Below, in pieces: positions 27,277-37,048 of a DNA stretch of 64,000 nucleotides. Within the stretch, counting starts at the first letter, position 1, and each line of letters begins with the position of its first letter. The DNA is from Dyella subtropica. GTDB lineage: Bacteria; Pseudomonadota; Gammaproteobacteria; Xanthomonadales; Rhodanobacteraceae. Under the pieces are notes generated by a model. That model searched no databases and was not told the DNA's origin. It saw nothing but the letters and a program-made list of their open reading frames with translations. Both the position numbers and the translations under genes were made by a program. Where the stretch lies: positions 160,030-224,029 of the forward strand of contig NZ_JAPDPD010000005.1 in the NCBI RefSeq assembly GCF_026283965.1, given 5' to 3'.

Positions 27277-28857
27277 ATGTTGGATGCCGATCTGAAGACC
27301 CAATTGAAGGCCTACCTCGAAAAGGTCACTCACCCGATCGAGCTGGTGGCCTCCCTCGACAACAGCGACAAGTCCCAGGAACTGCTGGGCTTGCTGCAGG
27401 ACATCGAATCGCTGTCCGACAAGGTTTCGCTGAGCCGCAACGGCAACGACGCACGCAAGCCGTCCTTCGCGATCAACCGCGTGGGCACCGACGTCGGCGT
27501 GCGCTTTGCCGGCATTCCGATGGGCCACGAGTTCACCTCGCTGGTGCTGGCCCTGCTGCAAGTGGGAGGCCATCCGTCCAAGGCGACGCAGGACGTGATC
27601 GAGCAAGTGCGCAACCTCGAAGGCGAGTACGTCTTCGAGACCTTCATGTCCCTCTCCTGCCACAGCTGCCCCGACACTGTGCAGGCGCTGAACCTGATGA
27701 GCGTGATCAATCCCAACATCAAGCATGTGGCGATCGACGGCGCGCTGTTCCAGGACGAAGTGAACGAGCGCCAGGTGATGTCGGTGCCCACCGTGTTCCT
27801 CAATGGCGAACCGTTCGACCAGGGCCGCATGACCATCGAGCAGATCGCTGCCCGCCTCGACAGCGGTGCCGAACAGCGCGCCGCCGAGCAGATCAAGACC
27901 AAGGCCGCGTTCGACGTGCTCGTGGTCGGCGGCGGCCCGGCCGGCGCCGCAGCGGCGATCTATGCCGCACGCAAAGGCATCCGCACTGGCGTGGCCGCAG
28001 AGCGTTTCGGCGGCCAGGTGCTGGACACCATGGCCATCGAGAACTTTATCTCCGTGACGTATACCGAAGGTCCCAAGCTGGCCGCGTCGCTGGAGCAACA
28101 TGTGCACGAATACGACGTGGACGTGATGAACCTGCAGCGCGCGGAGCAGCTGATCCCCGCCGACGAGCCAAACGGTTTGATCGAAGTGCGGTTGGCCAAT
28201 GGCGCCTCGCTGAAATCAAAGACGGTGATCCTTTCCACCGGCGCGCGCTGGCGCAATATGAACGTGCCGGGCGAGCAGGAGTACCGCAACAAGGGCGTCA
28301 CCTATTGCCCGCATTGCGACGGCCCGCTGTTCAAGGGCAAGCGCGTCGCGGTGATCGGTGGTGGCAATTCTGGCGTCGAAGCTGCCATCGACCTGGCCGG
28401 CATCGTGGGCCACGTCACCCTGCTGGAATTCGACAGCAAGCTGCGCGCCGATGAAGTGCTGCAACGTAAGCTGCGCAGCCTGCCGAACGTGAAAGTGATC
28501 GTCAGCGCGCAGACCACCGAAGTGCTCGGCGACGACAAGGTCACCGCCCTGGCCTACACCGACCGCACCAGCGGCGAAAGCCATCGCGTAGCGCTGGAAG
28601 GCATCTTCGTGCAGATCGGCCTGCTGCCGAACACCGAGTGGCTCAAAGGCACGCTGAAGCTGTCGCCGCGCGGCGAGATCGAAGTGGATGCACGCGGCGA
28701 GACCTCGATTCCCGGTGTGTTCGCCGCGGGCGACGTCACGACCGTGCCGTTCAAGCAGATCGTGATCGCCATGGGTGAAGGTGCGAAGGCGTCGCTGAGT
28801 GCCTTCGATCATTTGATTCGCATGCCGGTGGTGGAACGAGAGGTGGAAGCGGCATAG
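27277..28857 (+). CDS. ahpF: alkyl hydroperoxide reductase subunit F
   Basis: 526-aa flavoprotein that passes electrons from NADH to AhpC. The N-terminal double thioredoxin fold has the redox pair in [12 protein letters not shown]. The thioredoxin-reductase-like part has the FAD site [20 protein letters not shown], the NAD site [19 protein letters not shown], and the second disulfide TYCPHCDGP. The C-terminal FAD motif [20 protein letters not shown] is complete. All AhpF domains are present at normal length. Confidence 0.97.
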   Translation: MLDADLKTQLKAYLEKVTHPIELVASLDNSDKSQELLGLLQDIESLSDKVSLSRNGNDARKPSFAINRVGTDVGVRFAGIPMGHEFTSLVLALLQVGGHPSKATQDVIEQVRNLEGEYVFETFMSLSCHSCPDTVQALNLMSVINPNIKHVAIDGALFQDEVNERQVMSVPTVFLNGEPFDQGRMTIEQIAARLDSGAEQRAAEQIKTKAAFDVLVVGGGPAGAAAAIYAARKGIRTGVAAERFGGQVLDTMAIENFISVTYTEGPKLAASLEQHVHEYDVDVMNLQRAEQLIPADEPNGLIEVRLANGASLKSKTVILSTGARWRNMNVPGEQEYRNKGVTYCPHCDGPLFKGKRVAVIGGGNSGVEAAIDLAGIVGHVTLLEFDSKLRADEVLQRKLRSLPNVKVIVSAQTTEVLGDDKVTALAYTDRTSGESHRVALEGIFVQIGLLPNTEWLKGTLKLSPRGEIEVDARGETSIPGVFAAGDVTTVPFKQIVIAMGEGAKASLSAFDHLIRMPVVEREVEAA

Positions 28858-28862
28858 CAAGC

Positions 28863-28941
28863 TAGGTTGGGGTGAGCGGCAGCGAACCCCAACATCGCGT
28901 ACAGAAGCATCGTTGGGGTTCGCTGCGCTCACCCCAACCTA
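28863..28941. repeat. 79-bp inverted repeat between convergent ahpF and prpE
   Basis: Arms 28863-28893 and 28912-28941 are complementary over about 30 bp with one mismatch or bulge (cores GGTTGGGGTGAGCG and CGCTCACCCCAACC) and an 18-nt loop. It sits just after ahpF and ends just before the prpE stop (28951), so it can act as a bidirectional terminator. It looks like a member of a dispersed REP-type family rather than a gene-specific element. Confidence 0.75.
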
Positions 28942-28950
28942 CCCGACGCC

Positions 28951-30846
28951 TTAGCCCTGGTCCGGCCCACGCTCCAACGCCCGACGAATCTCTTCCAATG
29001 CTCCCGGATCATCCAGCGTCGAAAGATCGCCCGGGTCGCGCTGCTCCGCCAACGCCTGCAGCGAACGTCGCAGCAATTTCCCCGAACGCGTCTTCGGCAA
29101 CGCATTCACCACATACACCCGCGACGGTTTCGCCACCCCACCGAGCTGTTCCACCACGCGCTGCTGCATCGCTCGCGCCACGGTCCCAGCGCCCGCTACA
29201 CCTGCATCCTGTTTAAGCGTGGCGAACACCACGGGCACCTGCCCCTTCAGCTCGTCATGCACACCGATCACCGCGGCCTCGGCCACCGCCGGTAGCGTCG
29301 CCACCGACTCCTCGATCTCACGCGTACCCAGCCGATGCCCGGCCACGTTAATCACATCGTCGGTGCGGCCAAGAATGGTGGTGTAGCCGTTCTCGTCGCG
29401 AATGGCCCAGTCCAGCGAGCTGTACACCAGTTCCTTGAAGTGGCTGAAGTAGCTGCTGAGATAGCGCTCGTCGTCGCCCCACACCGTGGTGAGGCAGCCA
29501 GGAGGCAGTGGCGGCTCGAACACCAGCACACCCTTCTCGCCCGGCACGGCTTCGAGTCCCGTCCCCTCGTCGATCACCTTCATCTTGTAGCCCGGCGCCG
29601 GCAGGCCCGGTGAGCCGAATTTCACCGGCTTCAGATCCAAGCCTGGCATCAGAGTGATGGCCGGCCAGCCGGTTTCCGTCTGCCAATAATTGTCGATCAC
29701 CGGCACGCCGAGACCATCGGTGATCCAGTGCGCGGTCGGCTCGTCCAGCGGCTCGCCGGCAAGGAACAGCCACTTCAGTTTCGACAGGTCATACCGCTTC
29801 AACCAGGCCGGGTCCTGTTTCTTCAACACACGGATACCGGTGGGCGAGGAGAACATGGTGCGCACGCCGTAGCGCTCGCATAGCTGCCACCAGATGCCCG
29901 GGTCCGGCCGCGTCGGCAAGCCTTCGTATAGCAGCGAGGTTGCGCCGCCGATCAACGGTCCATACACGTTGTACGAATGCCCCACCGCCCAGCCCACATC
30001 GGAGGTGGAAAACATCACCTGCCCCGGCGCGATATCGAACACGTTGCGGATCGACATGGCCATCGCCACCGCATAGCCGCCCACGTCGCGCTGGATGCCT
30101 TTGGGCTTGCCCGTGGTGCCGGAGGTGTAGAGCAGATAACTCGGCTCGTTCGACTCCAGCCAAGTCACCGGCACTTCGGCGTCTTCATGCGCCACGCGCA
30201 GACTGGCATAGTCGAGATCACGCCCGGACACCCGCGTCATCTGCACGTCCAGCCCGCGATCGACGATCAGCACGCGCGGTGGCGAGTGGGTTGCTTCGTC
30301 CAAGGCGGCATCGACCAGCGGCTTGTAGGGAATCACCTTGCCACCGCGCATGCCCGCATCGGCGGCGATCAGCAGCTTCGGTCGTGCATCGTCGATGCGC
30401 AGTGCCAGGTTGTGCGCGGCAAAGCCGCCGAACACCACCGAGTGAATCGCCCCGATGCGCGCGCAAGCCAGCATGGCGAATACCGCTTCGGCGATATTGG
30501 GCATGTAGATCACCACGCGATCGCCTTTGGCGACATCCAGCGACTTCAGCACCGCCGCGAACGTGTTCACCTCACGATACAGATCGCGATAGCTCAGTTC
30601 GCGGGTGATGCCCGTCTCGCTGGAAATCGCCACCAGCGCCAGCTGCTCACCACGCTTGGCCAGATGCTGGTCGATGGCGTTGTAGCAAAGATTGGTGGTG
30701 CCACCGACAAACCAGCGACGAAACGGTGGATTCGACTGGTCGAGGATCTTCTGGGGTGGGATCTCCCAGTGAATCAGCCGTGCCTGCTCAGCCCAGAACA
30801 GCTCGGGCTGCTCAACCGACATCCGGTAGAAGTCTTCGTAGCGCAT
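28951..30846 (-). CDS. prpE: propionate--CoA ligase PrpE
   Basis: 631-aa acyl-adenylate-forming enzyme, activating propionate to propionyl-CoA. The N-terminus MRYEDFYRMSVEQPELFWAE and the following NPPFRRWFVGGTTNLCYNAI match PrpE rather than the slightly longer Acs. AMP-binding motif: LLYTSGTTGKPKG; A5/A8 motifs: NYWQTETGWP and GRTDDVINVAGHRLGTREIE; the acetylatable lysine lies in PKTRSGKLLRR near the C-terminus. It supplies PrpC with propionyl-CoA. Located 4 kb from prpB in the same orientation but in a separate transcript. Confidence 0.92.
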   Translation of the reverse strand: MRYEDFYRMSVEQPELFWAEQARLIHWEIPPQKILDQSNPPFRRWFVGGTTNLCYNAIDQHLAKRGEQLALVAISSETGITRELSYRDLYREVNTFAAVLKSLDVAKGDRVVIYMPNIAEAVFAMLACARIGAIHSVVFGGFAAHNLALRIDDARPKLLIAADAGMRGGKVIPYKPLVDAALDEATHSPPRVLIVDRGLDVQMTRVSGRDLDYASLRVAHEDAEVPVTWLESNEPSYLLYTSGTTGKPKGIQRDVGGYAVAMAMSIRNVFDIAPGQVMFSTSDVGWAVGHSYNVYGPLIGGATSLLYEGLPTRPDPGIWWQLCERYGVRTMFSSPTGIRVLKKQDPAWLKRYDLSKLKWLFLAGEPLDEPTAHWITDGLGVPVIDNYWQTETGWPAITLMPGLDLKPVKFGSPGLPAPGYKMKVIDEGTGLEAVPGEKGVLVFEPPLPPGCLTTVWGDDERYLSSYFSHFKELVYSSLDWAIRDENGYTTILGRTDDVINVAGHRLGTREIEESVATLPAVAEAAVIGVHDELKGQVPVVFATLKQDAGVAGAGTVARAMQQRVVEQLGGVAKPSRVYVVNALPKTRSGKLLRRSLQALAEQRDPGDLSTLDDPGALEEIRRALERGPDQG

Positions 30847-30959
30847 CGGCCCCTCCTCCGTATGATCGCCGTGCCAAGCCTAGCAAGCCTAGAGTAAGTC
30901 GCCCGTGCATTGCAGCGCGACGATGGTCGTAGCTGGCACGCCCATGTCTATCGCCATGC

Positions 30960-30990
30960 TTGACCCTTACGTAACGTAAGGCCCCAGTGT
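30960..30990 (+). promoter_or_regulatory. MerR-type promoter with palindromic operator
   Basis: TTGACC (30960-30965) and CAGTGT (30985-30990) are separated by 19 bp, the long spacer typical of MerR-controlled promoters. The spacer region carries the near-palindrome CCTTACGTAACGTAAGG (30965-30981). It lies 27 bp before the start of the MerR gene, so autoregulation is likely. Confidence 0.6.
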
Positions 30991-31016
30991 TCCGCCACGC
31001 ACCGAAGGAGAACCCC

Positions 31017-32051
31017 ATGCAGTTGACCGTTGGCGAGCTTGCACGGCGTAGCGGACTGACCGTCCGCACGCTGCACCACTACGACGCCATCGGCCTGCTG
31101 AAGCCCTCGGTGCGCTCCGCTGCCGGTTATCGACTCTACGATCGGGCAAACATCGAGCGCCTGCATCGTATCCAGGCCCTGCGCCAGCTGGGTCTGTCGC
31201 TAGCCGACATCGGAGACGCCCTGTCCGGGCCAGAGCTGCCGCTGGCCGAGCTGATCGACCGCCAGCTCGCGCAGATCGATCGCGAATTGGCACGCGCAGA
31301 ACGGTTGCGCGGCAAGCTCATTCAGTTGCGTACGCAACTGGCCGCCGGACAGCCCCCTGATCTGGCCGAATGGCTAGACACCTTGGAGCTGATGACGATG
31401 TACGAGAACTACTTTTCCACCGAGGAAATCAAGCAACTTCCGCTGCTTCACGACGTGACCCTCCGCGCCGAATGGAGCGCCATGGTCAGCGCCATACAGG
31501 CTGCGATGGATCGTGGCGCTTCACCGGACGCGCCCGAGGCGCAGATCCTCGCAGTGCGCTGGATGCGCACGCTCTATCGGGACACCGGCGGCAACCCGGA
31601 TTTCCTCGTACGCCTCAATCAGATGCATGACAACGAACCGGGCTCCTGGGATGCCCTGGGCGTCAGCGCCGCCATGCGGCGGTTCGTCGAGCAGGCCTTC
31701 GTGGAAGGGCGACTGGTGATCTACCAGCGCTACCTGAAGCCGGAAGAGTTCGCCTTCATGCGCGAGCACTACGGCGCAACATTCAACGAATGGCCGCCAC
31801 TGTTGGTCGCTTTGCGCAAGGCGATGACCAACGGCTTGCCGCCACACGAACCCGAAGCCCGCGCACTCGGCGAGCGCTGGATAACGCTATTTCGCAGGTA
31901 CGCCGGCGACGATCCGGGTACCCATGAACGCATTCGCGAAGCCCATGCGAAAGAACCGGACCTCACCGAGAGCTCGTGGGCCGACGAGGCGCTGATCGGT
32001 TATGTAAGGAGCATCCTCTCCACGCTGCAGGCCCCGCCGCGCACCCATTAA
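31017..32051 (+). CDS. MerR-family regulator with TipAS-like effector domain
   Basis: 344-aa regulator. Start 31017 (MQLTVGELARRSGLTVRTLH) gives the MerR winged helix-turn-helix at residues 1-70 (HHYDAIGLLKPSVRSAAGYR is diagnostic). A dimerisation helix (LIDRQLAQIDRELARAERLR) follows. The last ~220 residues are helical and resemble a TipAS ligand-binding domain, possibly as two related halves (YENYFSTEEIKQLPLLHD and the later LKPEEFAFMREHYG; each followed by a LA-x-RW or LGERW helix). TipA-type regulators sense antibiotics or other hydrophobic ligands. No divergent target gene is adjacent; autoregulation through the palindrome upstream is expected. Confidence 0.85.
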   Translation: MQLTVGELARRSGLTVRTLHHYDAIGLLKPSVRSAAGYRLYDRANIERLHRIQALRQLGLSLADIGDALSGPELPLAELIDRQLAQIDRELARAERLRGKLIQLRTQLAAGQPPDLAEWLDTLELMTMYENYFSTEEIKQLPLLHDVTLRAEWSAMVSAIQAAMDRGASPDAPEAQILAVRWMRTLYRDTGGNPDFLVRLNQMHDNEPGSWDALGVSAAMRRFVEQAFVEGRLVIYQRYLKPEEFAFMREHYGATFNEWPPLLVALRKAMTNGLPPHEPEARALGERWITLFRRYAGDDPGTHERIREAHAKEPDLTESSWADEALIGYVRSILSTLQAPPRTH

Positions 32052-32063
32052 TGCGGCCACACG

Positions 32064-32094
32064 CGACAAGGGCGGCACAGGGCCGCCCTTGTCG
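32064..32094. terminator. bidirectional terminator between merR gene and mdh
   Basis: 13-bp perfect stem CGACAAGGGCGGC / GCCGCCCTTGTCG with loop ACAGG, between convergent genes. It is GC-rich with only short T stretches. Confidence 0.7.
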
Positions 32095-32114
32095 TGGCAA
32101 CGATGGCCGTTCGT

Positions 32115-33101
32115 TTACTTCTTGGCGAACAGATGCTCGACGCCGGCGCGCTCTTCGCGCAGTTCCTTGTCGGTGGCGTCCATGCGGGCACGCGAGAAGT
32201 CGTTGATCGCCAAGCCCTGCACGATCTCGTACTTGCCGTTCTTCACCGTCACCGGGTAGCCGTAGATCACGCCCGGGGCGATGCCATAGGAGCCGTCGGA
32301 CGGGATGCCCATCGAAGCCCAGTCACCTTCCGCCGTGCCCAGCGCCCAGGTGCGCATGTGATCGACAGCAGCCGATGCGGCGGACGCGGCCGACGAAGCA
32401 CCGCGCGCCTTGATGATCGCCGCGCCGCGCTGCTGCACGGTGGGGATGAAGTCGCTCTCGTACCAGCTCTGGTCGACCAGCGACAGCGCCGCCTGGCCGT
32501 TGACGGTGGCGTGGTGCAGGTCCGGATACTGAGTGGAGCTGTGGTTGCCCCAGATCGTCATCTTCTTGATATCGGTGTTGTGCTTGCTGGTCTTCTCGGC
32601 CAGCTGCGACAGCGCGCGGTTGTGGTCCAGGCGGACCATCGCGGTGAAGCAGTTCGGATCGAGATCCGGGGCGTTCTGCTGGGCGATCAGCGCATTGGTG
32701 TTGGCCGGGTTGCCGACCACCAGCACCTTGACATCACGCTTGGCGTGATCGTTCAGCGCCTTGCCCTGCGGGCCGAAGATGGCGCCGTTGGCTTCCAGCA
32801 GATCCTTGCGCTCCATGCCCGGGCCGCGCGGACGCGCACCGACCAGCAGCGCGTAGTCGACGTCCTTGAAGGCGACGTTGAGGTCGTCGGTAGCGACAAC
32901 GCCAGCAAGCGTCGGGAACGCGCAATCGTTGAGCTCCATCACCACGCCCTGCAGCGCGGGCAGCGCCGGGGTGATCTCGAGCAGGTGCAGGATCACCGGC
33001 TGGTCCTTGCCGAGCATGTCGCCTGCGGCAATGCGGAACAGCAAGGCATAACCGATCTGGCCGGCTGCGCCGGTAACGGCAACGCGAACGGGGGCTTTCA
33101 T
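32115..33101 (-). CDS. mdh: malate dehydrogenase
   Basis: 328-aa NAD-dependent malate dehydrogenase of the cytosolic/bacterial type 2 group. Start 33101 ([20 protein letters not shown]). Rossmann loop [18 protein letters not shown], substrate loop [15 protein letters not shown] with both arginines, catalytic His in [12 protein letters not shown], and [13 protein letters not shown]. Supplies oxaloacetate to the TCA and methylcitrate cycles. It follows the aminotransferase gene by 80 bp on the same strand. Confidence 0.96.
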   Translation of the reverse strand: MKAPVRVAVTGAAGQIGYALLFRIAAGDMLGKDQPVILHLLEITPALPALQGVVMELNDCAFPTLAGVVATDDLNVAFKDVDYALLVGARPRGPGMERKDLLEANGAIFGPQGKALNDHAKRDVKVLVVGNPANTNALIAQQNAPDLDPNCFTAMVRLDHNRALSQLAEKTSKHNTDIKKMTIWGNHSSTQYPDLHHATVNGQAALSLVDQSWYESDFIPTVQQRGAAIIKARGASSAASAASAAVDHMRTWALGTAEGDWASMGIPSDGSYGIAPGVIYGYPVTVKNGKYEIVQGLAINDFSRARMDATDKELREERAGVEHLFAKK

Positions 33102-33181
33102 CACTTCCACTCCTTCAGAGACAAGGTGGGACTGGCCCACCGAATGTTGTTGGGTGGGCTGCAAACCCACCTCGCATTGGA

Positions 33182-34381
33182 TCAGGTCAGTTCGGCAAAA
33201 AATGCCTGGATGCGCTTCAGGCCCGGCGCCAACTGTGCCGTCGGACAGGTGTAGGAAATGCGCATGGCGCGGGGCTCACCGAACGCCGAACCCGGCACGC
33301 AGGCCACGCCGGTGGCTTCCAGCAGAGCCGCGCAGAATTCCACGTCGTTGCCAATCTTCACGCCGTTATGGCTCTTGCCAAAGGCAACGGAGATATCCGG
33401 GAACGCATAGAACGCACCTTGCGGACGCGGGCACACCACGCCAGGAATCTCGCTGAGCGCGGCCACCACGATGTCACGCTTGCCGGCGAACTCGGCGCAC
33501 TTGGCCTGCGGCACATCCTGCGGGCCGCCGAACGCTGCCACGGCAGCCGCGGTGATCACTTCCGGCACGCTGGTGATGTGGTTGGAATTGAGCGTGGTGA
33601 TGGCCTTGGCCACCGACTCTGGGCCGGCGATCAGGCCGACGCGCCAACCCGGCATACCATAGGTCTTGGATACGGAGTCGACGAAGATCAGACGATCACG
33701 CAACTCGGGGCGGGCGAACACAAAGTTGTGATAACCGATGCCGTCGAACACCATCGAGTTGTAGATGTCGTCGGTGACGATCCAGGTCTCCGGATACTTC
33801 ACCAGCACGTCGGCCAGCGCGGCGATTTCTTCGCGCGTATAGACCATGCCCGTTGGATTCGACGGATTGTTGAAAAGGAACACCTTGGGCTTGCGTTGCA
33901 ACGCGGCGTCGAGCTGCGCGGGCGTGAGCTTGTAGTGCTGCTCCGGCCCGCAATGCATCACGTTGGCCTTCGCGCCAACGATGTCCGCGATGTCGTGGTA
34001 CGTGGTCCAGTACGGCGCGGCGAAGCAGATCTCGTCGCCTTCGTTGAGCAGCGCTTCGGCCAGGTTGTACAGCACCTGCTTGGCGCCGATGCCGATCGAG
34101 AGATTCATGCGCCCGTAACCACTGAAACCGAGCGCCTCGATGTGCTTGAGAAACGCATCCAGCAACGGCTCCGCACCGCGGTTGCTGCCGTACTGCCCGG
34201 TGTCATGGGAGAGCGCTTCGCGTGCCGCGGCGTAGACATGCTCGCCGGGAAGGAAGTTGGGTACGCCAATCGAGAAGCTGATGATGTCGCGACCGGCAGC
34301 CTTGAGCTGCTTGGCCTTTTCGGCGATGACCATGATCGCGCTGGGTTTGGCGCGGCCGACACGCTGGGCGAGCTGGGGCAT
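33182..34381 (-). CDS. PLP-dependent class I/II aminotransferase (aspartate-type)
   Basis: 399-aa aminotransferase, start 34381 ([20 protein letters not shown]). Fold-type I motifs: [26 protein letters not shown] and the PLP lysine in [15 protein letters not shown]; the substrate arginine lies in MRISYTC near the C-terminus. Closest in style to aspartate aminotransferase Ib (AspC-like), which converts aspartate and 2-oxoglutarate to oxaloacetate and glutamate. Adjacent mdh fits oxaloacetate metabolism. Exact substrate range is uncertain. Confidence 0.88.
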   Translation of the reverse strand: MPQLAQRVGRAKPSAIMVIAEKAKQLKAAGRDIISFSIGVPNFLPGEHVYAAAREALSHDTGQYGSNRGAEPLLDAFLKHIEALGFSGYGRMNLSIGIGAKQVLYNLAEALLNEGDEICFAAPYWTTYHDIADIVGAKANVMHCGPEQHYKLTPAQLDAALQRKPKVFLFNNPSNPTGMVYTREEIAALADVLVKYPETWIVTDDIYNSMVFDGIGYHNFVFARPELRDRLIFVDSVSKTYGMPGWRVGLIAGPESVAKAITTLNSNHITSVPEVITAAAVAAFGGPQDVPQAKCAEFAGKRDIVVAALSEIPGVVCPRPQGAFYAFPDISVAFGKSHNGVKIGNDVEFCAALLEATGVACVPGSAFGEPRAMRISYTCPTAQLAPGLKRIQAFFAELT

Positions 34382-34512
34382 GACTTCCTCTGAGGTAGGG
34401 GACGGAGGCAGCAAACCCGGAAATTTTAGCATGCGGCTCTGCGGCATTCGGCATGGCCGCAAAACCTTGCGCAAGGATGGACCGAGTGCATTCCTCCCGC
34501 CAGCCATGCATG
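34382..34512. other. aminotransferase promoter side and island left boundary
   Basis: Upstream region of the minus-strand aminotransferase. Downstream of about 34500 the coding content changes to phage-like and RHS genes with lower GC, so the left edge of the accessory island lies here. No direct repeat that would mark an attachment site was recognised. Confidence 0.4.
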
Positions 34513-34746
34513 ATGCGGTCGCTCTGGATCGATCGGGACTGGCAAACGGCACAGATGTGGGTCGGCTCTACCTTCTTCGCTGGTGTAAGCATGGCAACTC
34601 GCAACTACGTCAACACGGTTGGCGATCCCGAGATGCGAGACAAACTCCTCGACCCTACGGAGCTTGGCAAGCAGGCATTCCAACAAGCCGCTTACTCGTC
34701 CGTACTGCCCATGATGATCGATAACAGGAACAGAAACTTAGCATGA
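34513..34746 (+). pseudogene. phage structural/ejection protein, C-terminal remnant
   Basis: The frame carries RDWQTAQMWVGSTFFAGVSM, then VNTVGDPEMRDKLLDPTELG and AFQQAAYSSVLPMMID before a stop. This looks like the C-terminal tail of a long podophage-type internal virion or transglycosylase protein, where a membrane-like W-V-G-x-FAGV segment precedes a charged helix and a short hydrophobic end. The first 20 or so codons of the open frame do not fit, so it is truncated at the 5' side. The stop overlaps the ATG of the next small gene (ATGA), a layout inherited from a phage operon. Family assignment is tentative. Confidence 0.4.
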
Positions 34747-35099
34747 AGTGCATCATTCTCTCCGCACTACTCGTTTCCGTCCTTCCAGGACTGCACGCCG
34801 CCGAGTCGTTCCAGAAGCAGCGTGAAGATCAATTCAAGCTATGCGCTTCTGATGCGCGTCTCTTCTTTGTCGCAGCTAACGCGAAGGCCGCTGGGCGTAC
34901 CAGGGAGCAGATCACGGCAGAGATCAAAGCAAAGGTTGCAGCCGAGCTTGAAGAGCACGGCATCAAGGCAAGCGACCCGGAAAAGAAGGAGTGGGCAGTC
35001 GGGCTGGTAGTGTCCACCGTTTTCGCCCAACAGAACGCTGGCAAGTCCCCAACGGTGATCGCACTCGATACCCTCCAGGGCTGCCTCGGCAACGACTGA
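34743..35099 (+). CDS. small secreted hypothetical protein
   Basis: 118-aa protein with a clear signal peptide (MKCIILSALLVSVLPGLHAA). The mature part of about 98 residues has two cysteines (KLCASD and QGCLGN) that may form a disulfide. Its centre is rich in Lys/Glu/Ala helix (ITAEIKAKVAAELEEHGI). It is coupled by a 4-bp overlap to the phage remnant upstream. No family recognised; a phage-encoded exported accessory protein is a possibility. Confidence 0.6.
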   Translation: MKCIILSALLVSVLPGLHAAESFQKQREDQFKLCASDARLFFVAANAKAAGRTREQITAEIKAKVAAELEEHGIKASDPEKKEWAVGLVVSTVFAQQNAGKSPTVIALDTLQGCLGND

Positions 35100-35221
35100 G
35101 GGCCTGAAATGTTCACCGCAGATCTCCGTTGGGGTATCTGACGGTCGAGGAAGCGCGCGTTACCCCCGTGCGGGTGCCCGCGTGTGCACGTATGCGCGCT
35201 CGATTGCTTACTGCTGCTAGC
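35100..35221. other. gap between small secreted gene and membrane protein gene
   Basis: 122 bp between convergent genes, with no hairpin or ORF that I can support. Confidence 0.3.
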
Positions 35222-35530
35222 TCAGCTCGCTCCCTTCGCTCGCAGCTTCAAAATTGCCTTCAGCACAAACCAAATGATGGTTACCGCGAGCACTGAGTTC
35301 AGGAATAACGCCAGGAATGCCCAGCTTGGTATTCCACCACCTGGGCTTTGCCACATCCACGTCACCAAATTGAGCGGGAATCCCAGTATGTTCGCGAACG
35401 TTCCTGCACTCGTGGGTACGCAATGAGGATGTATGCCGCAATTCAGTTGCGCGCTCACGACCGCAAGGCCGAGAAAGATATGCACTGCGGTCCCGATCAG
35501 AATGAATGGCAGAGCCTTGATCCGATTCAT
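35222..35530 (-). CDS. small membrane protein, candidate immunity partner of the RHS protein
   Basis: 102-aa protein, start 35530 (MNRIKALPFILIGTAVHIFL). Three hydrophobic segments: IGTAVHIFLGLAVV near the N-terminus, a central one around ILGFPLNLVTWMW, and FLALFLNSVLAVTIIWFVLK near the C-terminus, followed by a basic tail. Its ATG overlaps the stop of the RHS gene by 4 bp (ATGA), so it is translated right after it. Downstream small genes with this coupling are often immunity genes for RHS C-terminal toxins, including membrane-spanning ones against periplasm-acting toxins. The function is inference; no family recognised. Confidence 0.6.
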   Translation of the reverse strand: MNRIKALPFILIGTAVHIFLGLAVVSAQLNCGIHPHCVPTSAGTFANILGFPLNLVTWMWQSPGGGIPSWAFLALFLNSVLAVTIIWFVLKAILKLRAKGAS

Positions 35531-36663
35531 CGTGACGACGACCCTAGCGGTGGCGTCCCAAACATTTGAGGATTCCAATTCTGGTTGACGTAGGGGTTCT
35601 CGGGGATGTACTGGCCTTGGTTGAATTCCACGGTCATGTTTATGGGAATGGTAGGCAGCAACCAATCGCCGCCTCCTTGTACATTCACCCCTCCGGCCCG
35701 CAAGGTGTGCTTAACGAAGTCACCGCAATTATTCTCGTAGCCATCAAACGGATCATTGAGATGCCTTAGGGCATAAGCGTTCATAAGCAAATCTTGCCCC
35801 GGTGTGGTCCTCACGCCTCGTTGAAGGAGGTAGACACTACCCCACTGCTGCTCGAACTGATCCAGAGTGGCGTAATCGCGGTAGGTCGTCATCTGATTGT
35901 CAAGGTCGTCTAGACCATCTCTTGAGTAGTAGTGCCAACCCGCTGTGTCGTTGCCTATGAGCTGGGCAGCGTGCCCCGCGTTTCCACTAGTCAAGCCGAG
36001 AATATTGAGCGGCACCGTATTTGGGTTGACCAGGAGAATCGCGTCGGTTCCCGTCGGGTCAATATACCTGAGTGGATTGTTGTTGACCGCAGCGTACGTG
36101 TTGATACCACCCGCCATCCCGATGGGGTCGGACTGAATGAACCGCCCGGTGTTTGGGTCGTAGTAGCGACTCATGTTGTAGATCAGGCCCGTCTCCGGGT
36201 CGTAGTACGAGCCAACTGAGCGCACGTTGAGGGTGTAACCGTTGGAGAGAACAGGCTTGTCTCCCCAGGAGTTGGCCTGGAATGGGTTCTGCCATATGAG
36301 ATTGCCGGAGCTGTCGCTCACTGCACGCGGATTACCCATGTGGTCCGTCGTCACGTAGCTAACCTTTGACGGGGCAGCTACAACTGCGGGCGTGTCTACG
36401 GTGGAGACAAGCATGTCGTCCAAGTAGATGTAGTCACGGCTTCCGGTCGGGCTGATTTCGCTAATCAAGTGACCGCGTTCGTCGTAGCCGAAGCGCGTGA
36501 TCACACCATCAACGGTCTTGGAGATGCGCTCGCCTTTCGCGTTATACACATACGTCGCGGTGGACGCGAGGGTGCCCTGTGCAGCAACTTGGTTCGTGCT
36601 AAGCAACCCGAACGCGATGACAGACAGACCAAGCGCACCGAGCGCTTTACCGGCGATATCCAT
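35527..36663 (-). CDS. compact RHS protein with permuted papain-like C-terminal domain
   Basis: 378-aa protein. It has its own N-terminal hydrophobic export signal (MDIAGKALGALGLSVIAFGL, cut near VAAQG). YD-type repeats follow (TYVYNAKGERISKTVDG, RFGYDERGHLISEI), then the RHS core end SRYYDPNTGRFIQSDPIG with YIDPTG closing the shell near residue 215. The variable C-terminal ~165 residues contain GNAGHAAQLIG and later ENNCGDFVKHTLRAGGV. His-before-Cys order is that of permuted NlpC/P60-like (papain-fold) amidases or acyltransferases. Usual RHS proteins are over 1000 aa; this one keeps only the last shell repeats. Toxin activity is inferred from architecture. Confidence 0.75.
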   Translation of the reverse strand: MDIAGKALGALGLSVIAFGLLSTNQVAAQGTLASTATYVYNAKGERISKTVDGVITRFGYDERGHLISEISPTGSRDYIYLDDMLVSTVDTPAVVAAPSKVSYVTTDHMGNPRAVSDSSGNLIWQNPFQANSWGDKPVLSNGYTLNVRSVGSYYDPETGLIYNMSRYYDPNTGRFIQSDPIGMAGGINTYAAVNNNPLRYIDPTGTDAILLVNPNTVPLNILGLTSGNAGHAAQLIGNDTAGWHYYSRDGLDDLDNQMTTYRDYATLDQFEQQWGSVYLLQRGVRTTPGQDLLMNAYALRHLNDPFDGYENNCGDFVKHTLRAGGVNVQGGGDWLLPTIPINMTVEFNQGQYIPENPYVNQNWNPQMFGTPPLGSSSR

Positions 36664-37048
36664 GTCCGACCCCTATGGCTCCATGAGGATTCAATAGTCA
36701 CCCACGAGATTGTGATGAATATGTGAAAAGCGTCACCGAACGCAAGGAACCCGTCATTTCTTGCGGAGGGGCCGAGCACTCGCCCGTGCACACCAAACGC
36801 ACCACAGCCGCCCACGAGGCGGCTTTTTCATGCCTGCAATACAACCAAAGGAGCTACACCAATGGCACGTCACGCAGTCAACAGAACCGCAACGAGCACG
36901 TACACAACTCAGTACGGGCATGAGGGCCGCCGCTGGTGCGAGTCGATCAAGGCCACAGCGCTTACGACGCGGAGCTGCACGCTCGCAATGAGGCCCGTCA
37001 ACGCGGCTTGCGCGTGATCTCCACGCTTCCTCTGAACCCGGAGCATGC
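36664..37048. other. island region with small degraded ORFs
   Basis: 385 bp between the RHS gene and the next small gene. It holds a plus-strand terminator (36806-36824), an ATG after a good AAAGGAG site at 36862, and a downstream frame around 36936-37051 (ending RGLRVISTLPLNPEHA). The two frames could be one ~60-aa phage-type protein broken by a frameshift. Too short to assign. Confidence 0.35.
36806..36828 (+). terminator. rho-independent terminator in the island
   Basis: 7-bp stem AGCCGCC / GGCGGCT, loop CACGA, followed by TTTTT. No intact plus-strand gene precedes it, so it is probably left over from a phage transcript. Confidence 0.7.
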
